Assembly: GCA_964442285.1 (NCBI GenBank)
Contig: CAYTZH010000007.1
Coordinates: forward strand, 1 to 64,000
DNA from: CAYTZH01 sp964442285
Lineage (GTDB): Bacteria; Myxococcota_A; UBA9160; JAFDET01
Reading direction: 5' to 3'
Length of the DNA: 64,000 nucleotides
Shown here: positions 41,434-51,843 of the stretch, in pieces
Numbering within the stretch: position 1 is the first letter of the stretch
Layout of the letters: each line of letters opens with the position of its first letter
Notes under the pieces: generated by a model
Database searches by the model: none
What the model saw: the letters and a program-made list of their open reading frames with translations, nothing else
What the model was told of the DNA's origin: nothing
Translations under genes and position numbers: made by a program

Positions 41434-42414
41434 GTGACGCGCGGCAGTGACACGGAACAGCGGATCGCCGTGGTCGGCGCGGGCGTGGCCGGCCTGGCCT
41501 GTGCGCGCGCCCTCTCCCGCCGGGGGCTCGCGGTGGAGGTCTTCGACAAGGCGCGGGGCTGTGGGGGTCGGATGAGCAGCCGGCACCGGGGCAACCTCGG
41601 CTTCGACCACGGCGCCCAATACTTCACGGCGCGCAGTCCGGCGTTCGCCGCCGAGGTGGCGCGCTGGGAGGCGGCCGGCGCAGTCGGCCGCTGGTCCGGT
41701 CGGGAGCGGGGCGCCGAGCCGCGAGAGCCCCGCTTCGTGGGCACGCCGCGCATGAGCGCCGTGGGTCGCCAGCTGGCCGCCGGCCTCACCCTCCGTCTCC
41801 AGCGACGGGTCGCGGCCCTGGAGCGCGAGGCCGGAACCTGGCAGCTCTCCTTCGAGGACGGCCCCCGCGTCGGCGGGTTCTCGCACGTCGTCCTGGCGCT
41901 GCCGGCGCCCCAGGCGGTCGCGCTACTGCCCGCGGGCTCCGCCCTGGCGGGTCGGCTGGCCGAGGTGGAGATCGAGCCCTGCTGGGCGGTGCTGCTGGCC
42001 TGGACGCAGCCCCTGGAGCTGGGCTTCGACGCGGCCCGCCTCGCCGACGGACCGCTGGCCTGGGCGGCGCGGAACGCGAGCAAGCCCGGCCGGGGCGAGG
42101 CGGAGTGCTGGGTGCTCCACGGCGCACCGGGCTGGTCGCGGGCGCACCTCGAGGATCCGCCGCAGCGGGTGGTCGAGGCGCTGCGCGGGGCCTTCGCGGA
42201 CTGCGCGTCCCGCGTGCTGCCGACGCCCTGCCACGCCGACGCCCATCGCTGGCGCTACGCGCTGGTGACCCGGCCGCTGGGGGAGCCCTTTCTCGAGGAC
42301 GAGGAGGTCGGCCTCGCCGTCTGCGGCGACGGCTGCCTCGGCGGCCGCGTCGAGGCGGCGTGGACCAGCGGAGACGCGCTCGGCCGCGCCTGGGCGGACC
42401 GCCTCCCCCGCTGA
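41434..42414 (+). CDS. Renalase-like NAD(P)/FAD-dependent oxidoreductase
   Basis: A 326-residue flavoprotein. The N-terminal dinucleotide fold is IAVVGAGVAGLACARALS followed by VEVFDKARGCGGRMSSRH, which with GFDHGAQYFTAR is the pattern of bacterial renalase/amine-oxidase-like proteins. The C-terminal FAD motif is GLAVCGDGCLGGRVEAAWTS. Bacterial renalases oxidise isomeric dihydro-NAD(P) forms; whether this one does is not shown. Slightly short compared with monoamine oxidases. GTG at 41434. It converges on the anti-sigma gene. Confidence 0.85.
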   Translation: MTRGSDTEQRIAVVGAGVAGLACARALSRRGLAVEVFDKARGCGGRMSSRHRGNLGFDHGAQYFTARSPAFAAEVARWEAAGAVGRWSGRERGAEPREPRFVGTPRMSAVGRQLAAGLTLRLQRRVAALEREAGTWQLSFEDGPRVGGFSHVVLALPAPQAVALLPAGSALAGRLAEVEIEPCWAVLLAWTQPLELGFDAARLADGPLAWAARNASKPGRGEAECWVLHGAPGWSRAHLEDPPQRVVEALRGAFADCASRVLPTPCHADAHRWRYALVTRPLGEPFLEDEEVGLAVCGDGCLGGRVEAAWTSGDALGRAWADRLPR

Positions 42415-42445
42415 GCAGCGGATCCCGTCGGCGCGGCGGACTGCG

Positions 42446-43156
42446 TCAGGGCTGCGGCGTGGCCGGCTCGGCCCGACGCACCCGCGCGTCCCGGCGCAGC
42501 AGCTCGAGGGCGCGGACCGCCGCGGGCAGGTCGGGCAGCCGCAGGGTATAGAAGCCGTCGGCGGTCGGGCCGTCGCCGATCCGGCCCCCGATCTCGTCGA
42601 GCAGGCTGCGCAGATCGCCCAGGGTCACGTCGTCGGCGAACGCGACCCGGAGTGCCGCCCCCTCGGCGCGTGGCGTCTCGGCCGTGGTCAGGGTCTCGAA
42701 GGAAGCGCCCGGCGGGGCCGGGGCCGGCGTCCGCAAGAGGACCACGCCCATCAGCCCGGCGGCCAGCAGGGTCTGGGCGCCGATCACCGCCCGGGCCCAG
42801 CCCGGCACCCCCGAGCTTCGGCGCGGCGCGCGCCGGCGGGCCGAGGGACGCGTCGCCGGCGCCTCAGCGGGCCCGCTCGTCGCCGGCGCGTCGGCGGGCG
42901 CGCTCGTCGCCAGCGCGTCGATCCGCGCGAGGATCGTCTCTACTGGGGGCGCCGCGAAGGGCGCTTCGGGCTGGGTCTCGGCGGCCTCGCCCACCTCGCG
43001 CCAGAGCGCCAGCTCCGCGCGGCAATCGCCGCAGTCGGCCAGATGGACCTCCACCCGGGCGCTCTCCTCGGCTTCCAGGGTGCGGTTCGCGTACCAGGGC
43101 AGGAGGTTCGACACCTCGGAGCAGGCGGCGTTCTGCGGATGGTCGTGGCGTTCCAT
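42446..43156 (-). CDS. Zinc-finger anti-sigma factor-like membrane protein, orphan
   Basis: A 236-residue protein. The N-terminal zf-HC2/ZAS domain shows LPWYANRTLEAEE and the HxxxCxxC motif in VHLADCGDCRAEL. An Ala/Pro/Ser-rich linker follows, then one transmembrane helix (AVIGAQTLLAAGLMGVVLL) and a periplasmic domain of about 90 residues (FADDVTLGDLRSLLDEI). Such proteins hold an ECF sigma factor at the membrane. No sigma factor gene lies next to it: upstream is the divergent TetR gene. The partner must be elsewhere or lost. The ATG at 43156 has a weak AGGAAGC-type site. Confidence 0.82.
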   Translation of the reverse strand: MERHDHPQNAACSEVSNLLPWYANRTLEAEESARVEVHLADCGDCRAELALWREVGEAAETQPEAPFAAPPVETILARIDALATSAPADAPATSGPAEAPATRPSARRRAPRRSSGVPGWARAVIGAQTLLAAGLMGVVLLRTPAPAPPGASFETLTTAETPRAEGAALRVAFADDVTLGDLRSLLDEIGGRIGDGPTADGFYTLRLPDLPAAVRALELLRRDARVRRAEPATPQP

Positions 43157-43294
43157 CGTGCTTCCTCGGCCCGAGCGCGCGGAGCGACCCGGATCGTTCC
43201 ATGCCTCGCGGACCGCTGCGACCCGTGCCCGGCGTGGTCGGGGTCGGGACCCGTCCGTGGTTCTCCCGTCGAGGCCTCGAGGTTCGATGGGGGC

Positions 43295-43329
43295 TTGGAA
43301 AATTCTTACAGATGAGTATAAACGTATAC
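43295..43329 (+). promoter_or_regulatory. Sigma70-type promoter with overlapping TetR operator
   Basis: A rare AT-rich island holds TTGGAA (43295-43300), a 16-base spacer, then TATAAA (43317-43322). The inverted repeat GTATA-AACG-TATAC (43316-43329) covers the -10 and start region. Position 40 bases before the TetR ATG suggests autorepression of the TetR-Rieske operon. Confidence 0.65.
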
Positions 43330-43368
43330 ATACCTGCCCCGATTCGGGGCGCATGGGGAGGCCGTTCC

Positions 43369-44073
43369 ATGCCGGCGCACGCCGACGATCTCGCCCGGGC
43401 GCTGCGCGCCGCGCTCGAGGCGCGGATGGCGGGGACCGCCGAGGGCGGGCTCGGCTCCGGCGGTCTGGGGCGCCGGGAGCGCCGCAAGCTCGAGGTCCGG
43501 CACCGGATCCTGCTGGCCGCGGCGGCGCTCTTTGCCGAGCAGGGCCTCGCCGAGACGAAGGTCGCCGAGATCTGCGAGCGCGCCGACGTCGCGCACAAGA
43601 CCTTCTTCAACCACTTCCCCTCGCGGCAGCACGTGATCCGGGCCCTGGCCGAGGAGGCCATGGGGGTGCTGCTGGAGGCCTTCGAGGGCATCCGCAAGGA
43701 GCCCGGCTCCACCCGGGACCGGCTGCGCAGCGTCTTCGCGCTCACCGTCGACCACCTGGAGGCCTGGGGGCCCCTGCAGCGGGAGCTCGTCACGGAGTTC
43801 GTGCTCGCCGCCCAGGAGACCCGCACCGAGGAGGAGAGGGCGCGCCAGCTCGCCCTCGCCTTCGGGGCACTCGTGGCCGACGGCCGCGCCCAGGGCGACG
43901 TCTCCCGTCGCCACCCCGTCGAGACGCTCACCGAGATGGTGCTCGGCGCCTTCTACGCCCTGATCTTCGGCTGGGCCCACACGCCCGGCTATCCGGTCCG
44001 GGAGCGCGCCCTCGCCGCGTCGCGCTTCCTGGCCGACGCCATGGAACCCCACTCCGAGGAGAACGCGCGATGA
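43369..44073 (+). CDS. TetR-family transcriptional regulator
   Basis: A 234-residue regulator with a 35-residue N-terminal extension before the TetR HTH. That domain reads RHRILLAAAALFAEQGLAETKVAEI followed by the recognition helix HKTFFNHFPSRQHVIRAL. The C-terminal ligand domain is helical and of family length. The ATG at 43369 has GGGGAGG upstream. Upstream in-frame starts inside the AT-rich promoter are rejected. Its TGA overlaps the ATG of the Rieske gene (ATGA), so it is the first gene of the operon and likely a repressor relieved by the pathway's substrate. Confidence 0.9.
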   Translation: MPAHADDLARALRAALEARMAGTAEGGLGSGGLGRRERRKLEVRHRILLAAAALFAEQGLAETKVAEICERADVAHKTFFNHFPSRQHVIRALAEEAMGVLLEAFEGIRKEPGSTRDRLRSVFALTVDHLEAWGPLQRELVTEFVLAAQETRTEEERARQLALAFGALVADGRAQGDVSRRHPVETLTEMVLGAFYALIFGWAHTPGYPVRERALAASRFLADAMEPHSEENAR

Positions 44074-45050
44074 GCCGGACCGCCTCCCAGCATCGTCCGC
44101 CCGGCATCCCCAACGGCTGGTTCGCGGTGGCCTTCAGCCACGAGCTCACCGAAGGCCAGGTGAAGCGGGTGCGCTACTTCGACGAGGAGCTGGTGCTCTT
44201 CCGCACCCGCAGCGGCGTGCCCCGCCTGCTCGACGGCTACTGCGTCCACCTGGGCGCCCACCTGGGCGAGGGGGGCCGGGTGGTCGGAGAGAACCTGCGC
44301 TGTCCCTTCCACGGCTGGCAGTTCGACGGCGAGAGCGGCGAGTGCGCGGAGATCCCCTACTGCAAGCGCATCCCGGCCCGGGCCCGCACCCGCGCCTGGC
44401 CGGTGTCCGAGTGCAACGGCATGGTGTTCGCGTGGCACCACGCCGAGGACAAGCCGCCGTCGTGGCGGGTGCCCGCGCTGGCCGAGTTCGACGACCCCCA
44501 GTGGACCGAGCCCCGCTCCTTCGAGCTGAAGGTGCCGGTGCACATGCAGGACATGGGCGAGAACAACTGCGACCCGGTCCACTTCCGCTACGTCCACAAG
44601 ATGGACGAGGTGCCGCCGGGCGAGATCTCCTACGCCGAGGGCGGTCGCTTCATGCGCATGGTGAACCGCTCCGAGCGGGAGACGCCCCTCGGCACCTTCC
44701 AGGTGGAGCTCGAGCGCGACGCCTGGGGCATCGGCCTGGTGAGCGTCCGGCTCAAGGGGGTGGGCGAGGCCGGCCTGCTCATGTTCTCGTCGACGACCCC
44801 CGTCGATGCCGGCAACACCCACTCGCGCTGGCTCTTCACGGTCACCCGGGCCCTGGCCGACGTGGCCGGCGAGGAGTGGATCGACGACATGAGCACCGGC
44901 GTGATGCAGGACATGCGGATCTGGGGCAACAAGATCCACCGTCCCGAGCCCGTGCTCTGCGAGGCCGACGAGTACCTGGCCGAGTTCCGCAAGTGGTCGG
45001 CCCAGTTCTACTCGCCGTCCCAGCAGCCCGCCCCGGCCCCGAACGAGTGA
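44070..45050 (+). CDS. Rieske non-haem iron oxygenase (KshA/Neverland-like)
   Basis: A 326-residue oxygenase. The Rieske [2Fe-2S] motif is CVHLGAH followed after the usual spacing by CPFHGW. The catalytic domain has the mononuclear iron motif NNCDPVHFRYVH. The opening PNGWFAVAFSHEL and the PFHGWQFDGESGECAEIPY segment resemble 3-ketosteroid 9-hydroxylase (KshA) and Neverland/DAF-36 oxygenases, which act on steroids, but other hydrophobic substrates are possible. No ferredoxin or reductase partner is adjacent. Translationally coupled to TetR and followed 18 bases on by the amidohydrolase. Confidence 0.9.
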   Translation: MSRTASQHRPPGIPNGWFAVAFSHELTEGQVKRVRYFDEELVLFRTRSGVPRLLDGYCVHLGAHLGEGGRVVGENLRCPFHGWQFDGESGECAEIPYCKRIPARARTRAWPVSECNGMVFAWHHAEDKPPSWRVPALAEFDDPQWTEPRSFELKVPVHMQDMGENNCDPVHFRYVHKMDEVPPGEISYAEGGRFMRMVNRSERETPLGTFQVELERDAWGIGLVSVRLKGVGEAGLLMFSSTTPVDAGNTHSRWLFTVTRALADVAGEEWIDDMSTGVMQDMRIWGNKIHRPEPVLCEADEYLAEFRKWSAQFYSPSQQPAPAPNE

Positions 45051-45068
45051 GCCGCATCGGAGGAGCCC

Positions 45069-46277
45069 ATGGATCGCCATCTCGTCATCTCGTCCGACTG
45101 CCACGCCGGGCTCCCGCCCGAGCGCTACCGGGACTATCTCGACCCGAAGTGGCGCGACGCCTTCGACGTGGCGCTGCCCATCCAGATCGCCGAGACCCAG
45201 AAGGCCGCGAAGCACTTCCTGGTCCACGACGAGAACGTGGCCTGGCGCCATGGCATCGAGCCCGAGCTCACCGGGGCCTGGGACCACGACCAGCGGGTGA
45301 AGGTGCTCGACGCCGACGGCATCGCGGGCGAGGTGATCTTTCCCGACGGCATCACCGAGATGAACATGCCGCCCTTCGGTGCGGGCCTCTCGCTGCCCAG
45401 CGAGGGCGTCGTCCCCGAGCTGCAGTGGGCCGGCGCCCGGGCCCACAACCGCTGGATCGCCGAGTTCTGCCAGATGGCGCCGGAGCGGCGCGCCGGGGTC
45501 GCCATCGTGCCCGCCCTCTGGGACGTGGACGAGGCGGTGGCCGAGTGCCGCTGGGCCCGGCAGCACGGCCTGCGCGGGGTGAACCTGCCCGTCGCCTGGG
45601 GCAAGCAGGACCCCTACCACCACCCCAAGTACGACCCGCTCTGGGCCGTCTGCCAGGAGCTCGAGCTGGTGGCGCACTTCCACTCGGGCTCGGCGCCCAT
45701 GGGCGACTACTTCGGCGCCTGGCCCATGCCCGACGGGCAGCAGGCCCTGCCCGGTGCCGTGGGCGCCTACATCAGCGAGGTGGCCTGGTGGAACGCCCGG
45801 CCCCTCACCTTCCTGATCTGGGGCGGTGTGTTCGAGCGCTTTCCCGGGCTGCGGGTGGCGATCACCGAGGGCACGTCGATCTGGGTGCCCGAGTTCCTGA
45901 TGCTGCTCGACTTCCGCTACGAGGTGACCCACTACGCCGCCAAGCTCGGCGACTACCGCAGCCATCTCTCCATGAAGCCCTCGGCGTACTTCCGGCGCCA
46001 GGTCTTCCTGGGTGCCTCCTGCATGCCGCGCCGCGAGGTGGAGCTGCGGGAGCAGATCGGGGTCGGGAACCTCATGTGGGGCTCGGACTACCCGCACCCC
46101 GAGGGCACCTGGCCCACCACCCGACAGCAGATGCAGGAGGCCTTCCAGGGCATTCCCGAGGACGAGGTCGCCGCCATGCTCGGCGGCAACGCCGCCCGCG
46201 TCTACGGCTTCGACGTCGACAAGCTCGCGCCCCTGGTGGCGCGGATCGGCCCCGAGAAGCGCGCCTTCCGCGCCTGA
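45069..46277 (+). CDS. Amidohydrolase-2 family metal hydrolase/decarboxylase
   Basis: A 402-residue TIM-barrel protein of the amidohydrolase_2 (ACMSD-like) family. Metal and catalytic residues are visible in ISSDCHAG (an HxH-like start with Asp-Cys-His), AHFHSGSAP and MWGSDYPHPEG (terminal Asp). Relatives hydrolyse or decarboxylate cyclic and aromatic acids. GGAGG precedes the ATG by nine bases. It is the third gene of the TetR-Rieske operon, with the acetoacetate-decarboxylase-like gene 23 bases after it. It likely processes the ring product generated downstream of the oxygenase (inference). Confidence 0.88.
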   Translation: MDRHLVISSDCHAGLPPERYRDYLDPKWRDAFDVALPIQIAETQKAAKHFLVHDENVAWRHGIEPELTGAWDHDQRVKVLDADGIAGEVIFPDGITEMNMPPFGAGLSLPSEGVVPELQWAGARAHNRWIAEFCQMAPERRAGVAIVPALWDVDEAVAECRWARQHGLRGVNLPVAWGKQDPYHHPKYDPLWAVCQELELVAHFHSGSAPMGDYFGAWPMPDGQQALPGAVGAYISEVAWWNARPLTFLIWGGVFERFPGLRVAITEGTSIWVPEFLMLLDFRYEVTHYAAKLGDYRSHLSMKPSAYFRRQVFLGASCMPRREVELREQIGVGNLMWGSDYPHPEGTWPTTRQQMQEAFQGIPEDEVAAMLGGNAARVYGFDVDKLAPLVARIGPEKRAFRA

Positions 46278-46300
46278 GCACCCCAACCCGAGGAGCCCCC

Positions 46301-47104
46301 ATGGCCCGTCTCCGCTACGTGAAGAATCCCGAGCAGATCAAGCTGGCCGCCGAGTCGAACCCCGAGTTCCTGGAGAGCACGGTGACTTCGGTGCGCTGCG
46401 TGTACGAGACCGACCCCAATCTGGCGCGGGCGGTGGTGCCAAGGCCGCTGGTCCCCGCCGACGATCCGCAGATGTGCGTCACCTTCTCCCAGGTCGCCAT
46501 CCACATCTCGCCCGAGTTCACCCTCGAGATCGGCTCGACGATCTTCGGCGTCCGCGCCCTGCACGACGGCAGCGAGGGCCTCTACCTGATCACCATGCCC
46601 ATGACCACCGAGCAGGCGGTGGTGCCCGGCCGGGAGACCTACGGCGAGCCCAAGAAGATCGCCGCGATCGACTTCACGGTGGAGGGCGACCAGGTGTCGA
46701 GCTCGGTCTCGCGCATGGGCTTCACCTATCTCTCGGTGCGCGGGACCCTCGGCGAGACCCTGCCCGCCCGCGAGTTCAGCGAGTACGCCTGGTGCTTCAA
46801 GGCCCTGCCCTCGGTCGAGGGAGGCGAGGGCGGCACGGGCTTCGACGGCGAGCCGCTGCTGGTGCGCCTCGAGTGGAAGCACCACCATCGCGAGGTCCGC
46901 AAGGTGGACGGCGAGCTCACCCTGGGTGAGTCGCCCTTCGACCCGGTGGCCGACCTGCCGGTGCGTCGGCTGGTGAGCATGCAGTACGAGGTGGGCCGCA
47001 CCGAGAGCATTGGCCGCGTGCTGCGCAGCGTGCCCGGCGAGTGGCTGCTGCCCTTCCTGCACCAGCGCTACGACGACCCGACGCACCCCGGCATCGAAGT
47101 CTGA
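46301..47104 (+). CDS. Acetoacetate decarboxylase-family protein
   Basis: A 267-residue protein with the ADC fold. The Schiff-base lysine region is GRETYGEPKKIAAIDF; the two adjacent lysines match the catalytic pair of acetoacetate decarboxylase. EFSEYAWCFKALPSVEGG lies further on. Many ADC-like proteins act as decarboxylases, aldolases or dehydratases on beta-keto or related acids, so acetoacetate itself is not assured. AGGAG precedes the ATG. It is the last gene of the operon. Its 3' end overlaps the convergent amidotransferase gene by 37 bases. Confidence 0.88.
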   Translation: MARLRYVKNPEQIKLAAESNPEFLESTVTSVRCVYETDPNLARAVVPRPLVPADDPQMCVTFSQVAIHISPEFTLEIGSTIFGVRALHDGSEGLYLITMPMTTEQAVVPGRETYGEPKKIAAIDFTVEGDQVSSSVSRMGFTYLSVRGTLGETLPAREFSEYAWCFKALPSVEGGEGGTGFDGEPLLVRLEWKHHHREVRKVDGELTLGESPFDPVADLPVRRLVSMQYEVGRTESIGRVLRSVPGEWLLPFLHQRYDDPTHPGIEV

Positions 47105-47973
47105 CGCCGCCTCGCGGCATCGAGGTCTGACCTGGCGCCCAGGCTCGCGAGCCAGTTGCGCACCTCGGCGGTGCGCCGGTCCTCGTCCAGCAGGTCGGGA
47201 CCGACGCCGAGCTTCGCCGCCAGTTCGGCGCGGGTGGGGTCGGCGTGCAGTGCCTCCAGGTCCGCGATCCAGGCGTCGGCGGTCGCCGCGTCGGGGAAGC
47301 TCCCCTGGGCCACCAGCTCCTCGCGTCGCAGCCGGCACAGGCTGGCGACCTCGTGGGCGTCGTACTCCGGGTGGTACTGCACCGCCCAGAAGCGGGCCGG
47401 GCCCCCGCCGACGCTCACGGCCTGCACCCGGCTCCAGGCGTTGGACGCCAGCAGCGCGGCGCCGCCCGGGAGGGTCACCGCGTGGTCCGCGTGGCTGGTC
47501 CAGGCGTCGAAGGCCGCGGGCTTGCCGGCGAAGAGGGGATGGGCCCGGCCCGCGTCCGACAGCTCGATGTGTCGAGCGATCCCGAACTCGCGGCCCTTCG
47601 GATGCGCCGCGCAGCGCCCGCCCGCGGCGACCACCGCCACCTGGGCCGCCCAGCAGCTGCCGAAGCTCGGCACGCCGGCGCGGGTCACGGCGCGGGCGAG
47701 CGCGATCTGGCGCACCACCCGGGGGTCGCCCGCGGCGTGGATGGTGAGGCTCGAGCCGGTCCAGACCACCCCGTCGTAGCCCGCCAGAGCCGCGCCGGTG
47801 GGGAGCGCCGGGTCGGGGTCGGCCGGGTAGGCCACGTCGATGCGGGCGTTGGGGGCGAGCCGCCCCAGGAGGCCCGCGTAGAGCCGGCCCGCCTCGGTGG
47901 CGCCGGCGCCGGCCAGGGCCGCGCGGCCCTCGGGCGCGTAGGCGTCCAGCACCAGCAGGTGCGGGCCGGGCAT
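47068..47973 (-). CDS. Class I glutamine amidotransferase-like protein (GuaA-type domain)
   Basis: A 301-residue protein with a GATase1 domain. The nucleophile elbow is PSFGSCWAAQVAVVA (Cys), and the His-Glu pair is in VQYHPEYDAHE. Before it are LLVLDAY and VVWTGSSLTIH. A C-terminal extension of about 70 residues (AWIADLEALHADPTR) is extra to the family. Stand-alone members release ammonia from glutamine or act on gamma-glutamyl compounds. The ATG at 47973 overlaps the TauD stop (ATGA), which ties the two functionally. The last residues overlap the convergent ADC gene. Substrate unknown. Confidence 0.8.
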   Translation of the reverse strand: MPGPHLLVLDAYAPEGRAALAGAGATEAGRLYAGLLGRLAPNARIDVAYPADPDPALPTGAALAGYDGVVWTGSSLTIHAAGDPRVVRQIALARAVTRAGVPSFGSCWAAQVAVVAAGGRCAAHPKGREFGIARHIELSDAGRAHPLFAGKPAAFDAWTSHADHAVTLPGGAALLASNAWSRVQAVSVGGGPARFWAVQYHPEYDAHEVASLCRLRREELVAQGSFPDAATADAWIADLEALHADPTRAELAAKLGVGPDLLDEDRRTAEVRNWLASLGARSDLDAARRRQTSMPGCVGSS

Positions 47974-48821
47974 CAGACCGGGTGTTCGCCCGCCAGGGTC
48001 ACCCGGTAGAGCAGCCGCTCGTACTCCGCGTAGTCGTCGATGGCGTAGTGCTGCAGGCTGCGGTTGTCCCAGATCACGAGGGTGCCCGGCTGCCAGCGCA
48101 CCCGGCAGGTGAACTCGGGCTGCACCGCGTGGGTGTACAGGAACGCCAGCAGCGCGTCGCTCTCGCCCGGGTTCAGGCCGACGATGCGCTGGGTGAACAT
48201 GGGGTTCACGTACAGGCCCTGGCGATGGGTCTCCGGGTGGGTGCGCACCAGCGGGTGCTCGACCTCCTCGTAGATGGCGTCGGAGAAGCGGTAGGTGATG
48301 GCGGTCTCGCCGCGGTACTTGGCCTCGCCGGTGGTGCGGGGGTCGTAGGCCCGGCTGGCGCTGTGCACCGCCCGGAGCGGGGTGAGGAAGGCCCGCAGGG
48401 TGGGCGAGAGCCGGTCGAGGGCCGCCTCCATGGAGGCAAACAGGGTATCGCCGCCCACCGGCGGCGCCTCCTCGGCGAAGAGCAGCGTGAAGCTGCTGGG
48501 CGTCTCGAAGAAGCTGTTGTCGCTGTGCCAGGAGGTGCCGAAGAAGGCGTGCTCGCCGACGGGCTTGAGGACCCGGATGATCTCCGGATGCTCCGGCATG
48601 CCGTTGGCGATGGGATGCACCTCGGGCTCGCCCAGCTGCCGCGCGAAGGCCAGGAGCGTCTCGGGCCGGAGCTTCTGGTCGCGCAGGACCACGACGGCCC
48701 GGTCCACGAGGACGCGCCGCAGGGCGTCGACGGTCTCGGCGTCCGGGGGCTCGGCTGCGTCGAGGCCGATGATCTCGGTGCCAAGGGGGCCGGTCAACGG
48801 GAGGGTCTCGAAGCGTTCCAT
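47973..48821 (-). CDS. TauD/TfdA-family 2-oxoglutarate dioxygenase
   Basis: A 282-residue Fe(II)/2-oxoglutarate oxygenase. The iron motif HxD is in TSWHSDNSFFETPSS, the distal His in NRSLQHYAIDDY, and the 2-oxoglutarate Arg in YERLLYRVTLAG. TauD-family enzymes cleave taurine, alkylsulfates, aryloxyalkanoates or related acids by hydroxylation. The ATG at 48821 has a GGAGGAAC site. It leads the two-gene unit with the amidotransferase. Together with three PhyH proteins this makes four 2-oxoglutarate oxygenases in the window. Confidence 0.9.
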   Translation of the reverse strand: MERFETLPLTGPLGTEIIGLDAAEPPDAETVDALRRVLVDRAVVVLRDQKLRPETLLAFARQLGEPEVHPIANGMPEHPEIIRVLKPVGEHAFFGTSWHSDNSFFETPSSFTLLFAEEAPPVGGDTLFASMEAALDRLSPTLRAFLTPLRAVHSASRAYDPRTTGEAKYRGETAITYRFSDAIYEEVEHPLVRTHPETHRQGLYVNPMFTQRIVGLNPGESDALLAFLYTHAVQPEFTCRVRWQPGTLVIWDNRSLQHYAIDDYAEYERLLYRVTLAGEHPV

Positions 48822-48936
48822 GGGGGGTTCCTCCGGCCCCGAGTATGCCGCGGGTCGAAGCGGCGGACACCGTGTGCTGCCGGCTGCGCGACGTGCTGCG
48901 GGGCGCGTGGAGGGAAGCCGGGAGATATTCCCCGGA

Positions 48937-50198
48937 GTGCGACCGATCGGCCGACAGCGAAGCGACCCGGCCCCCGACGCGCGGGGAGGCGGGCGTCGCC
49001 GGATTCCCCGCAACGTCTGGGCCGTCAGCGCCGCGAGCTTCCTGACCGACGTGTCGACCGAGATGGTGGTGAACCTGCTGCCGCTCTTCCTCAGCCAGGT
49101 CCTCGGCGTGCGCACCTGGGTGATCGGCCTGATCGAGGGCGTGGCGGAGTCGACCGCGAGCGTGGTCAAGGTCCTCTCGGGCGCGCTCTCCGACCGCGTG
49201 CGCAGCCGCAAGGGGCTGGCGGTGGCCGGCTACGCGCTCTCGACCCTGGCCAAGCCCGGCCTGGCCCTGGCCTCCAGCTGGGGCGGCGTGGCGGCCGCGC
49301 GCTGGGGCGAGCGGGTGGGCAAGGGCGTGCGCACGGCACCGCGGGACGCCCTGGTGGCCGACTCGATCGACCCGCGGGACCGGGGGCTCGCCTTCGGCCT
49401 GCATCGGGCCGCGGACACGGGCGGCGCGGTGGTGGGCCTGCTGCTGGCACTGGGCGTGCTGGCCCTCGTGTCGCGGGGCGCCGTGGACCTGACGGCCTCC
49501 GCGTTCCGCCTCCTCGTCTGGCTGAGTCTGATCCCGGCCGCGGGCGCGGTGGTCGTGCTCGCCCTGTGGGTGCGGGAGACGCCCGCACCGCGGCCCGGGT
49601 CCCACGCCCCGATCGCGGGGCTGGGCGGGCTCGGGCGGCCGTTCGCGGCCTTCCTCGCGGTGTCGGCCCTGTTCGAGCTCGGAAACTCCTCCGACGCCTT
49701 CCTGGTGGTCCGCGCCCGCGAACGCGGTCTCGGCGTCGGCGAGATCCTCTGGGTGCTGGTGGGTTTCAACGCGGTCTACGCGCTGGTCGCGGCGCCCGCC
49801 GGTCGGTTCTCCGATCACTGGGGCCGGCGCCGGATGCTGGCCCTGGGCTGGGCGCTCTACGCCGCGATCTATGTGGGCTTCTCCCGCGCCGGGAGCGGTG
49901 CCCAGATGGCCGCCCTGTTCGCCGGCTACGGCGTCTATCACGGACTCACGGCGGGGGCCGCGCGTGCCTTCATCGCCGACCTGGTGCCCGAGCATCGGCG
50001 CGCGACGGCCTTCGGGGCCTATCACGCGGTGCTCGGCGTCCTGGACCTGCCGGCATCGCTGCTGGCCGGCGTGCTCTGGCAGGGCGTCGGCGGGTGGGCC
50101 GGCTTCGGGCCGGCGGCGCCCTTCGCCTTCGGCGCGACGACGGCCCTGCTGGCGACGCTCCTGCTGCTGTGGCGGGTGCCCGGATCACCGCGAAGCGC

Positions 50199-50202
<4 letters not shown>
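48937..50202 (+). CDS. Major facilitator superfamily transporter
   Basis: About 421 residues with twelve predicted transmembrane helices. MFS marks are the loop 2-3 motif GALSDRVRSRKGLAVAGYAL and its second-half counterpart GRFSDHWGRRRMLALGWAL. A conserved GVRTAPRDALVADS segment follows helix 4, typical of a bacterial MFS subgroup near fosmidomycin-resistance-type proteins. GTG at 48937 is chosen because GGGAG lies upstream and it leaves a short basic N-terminus before helix 1. An earlier GTG is possible. Ends overlap the convergent glucosidase by 4 bases. Substrate unknown. Confidence 0.85.
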
Positions 50203-51821
<1,619 letters not shown>

Positions 51822-51843
51822 GGCTCCTCCTCGCGGCCAAGCC

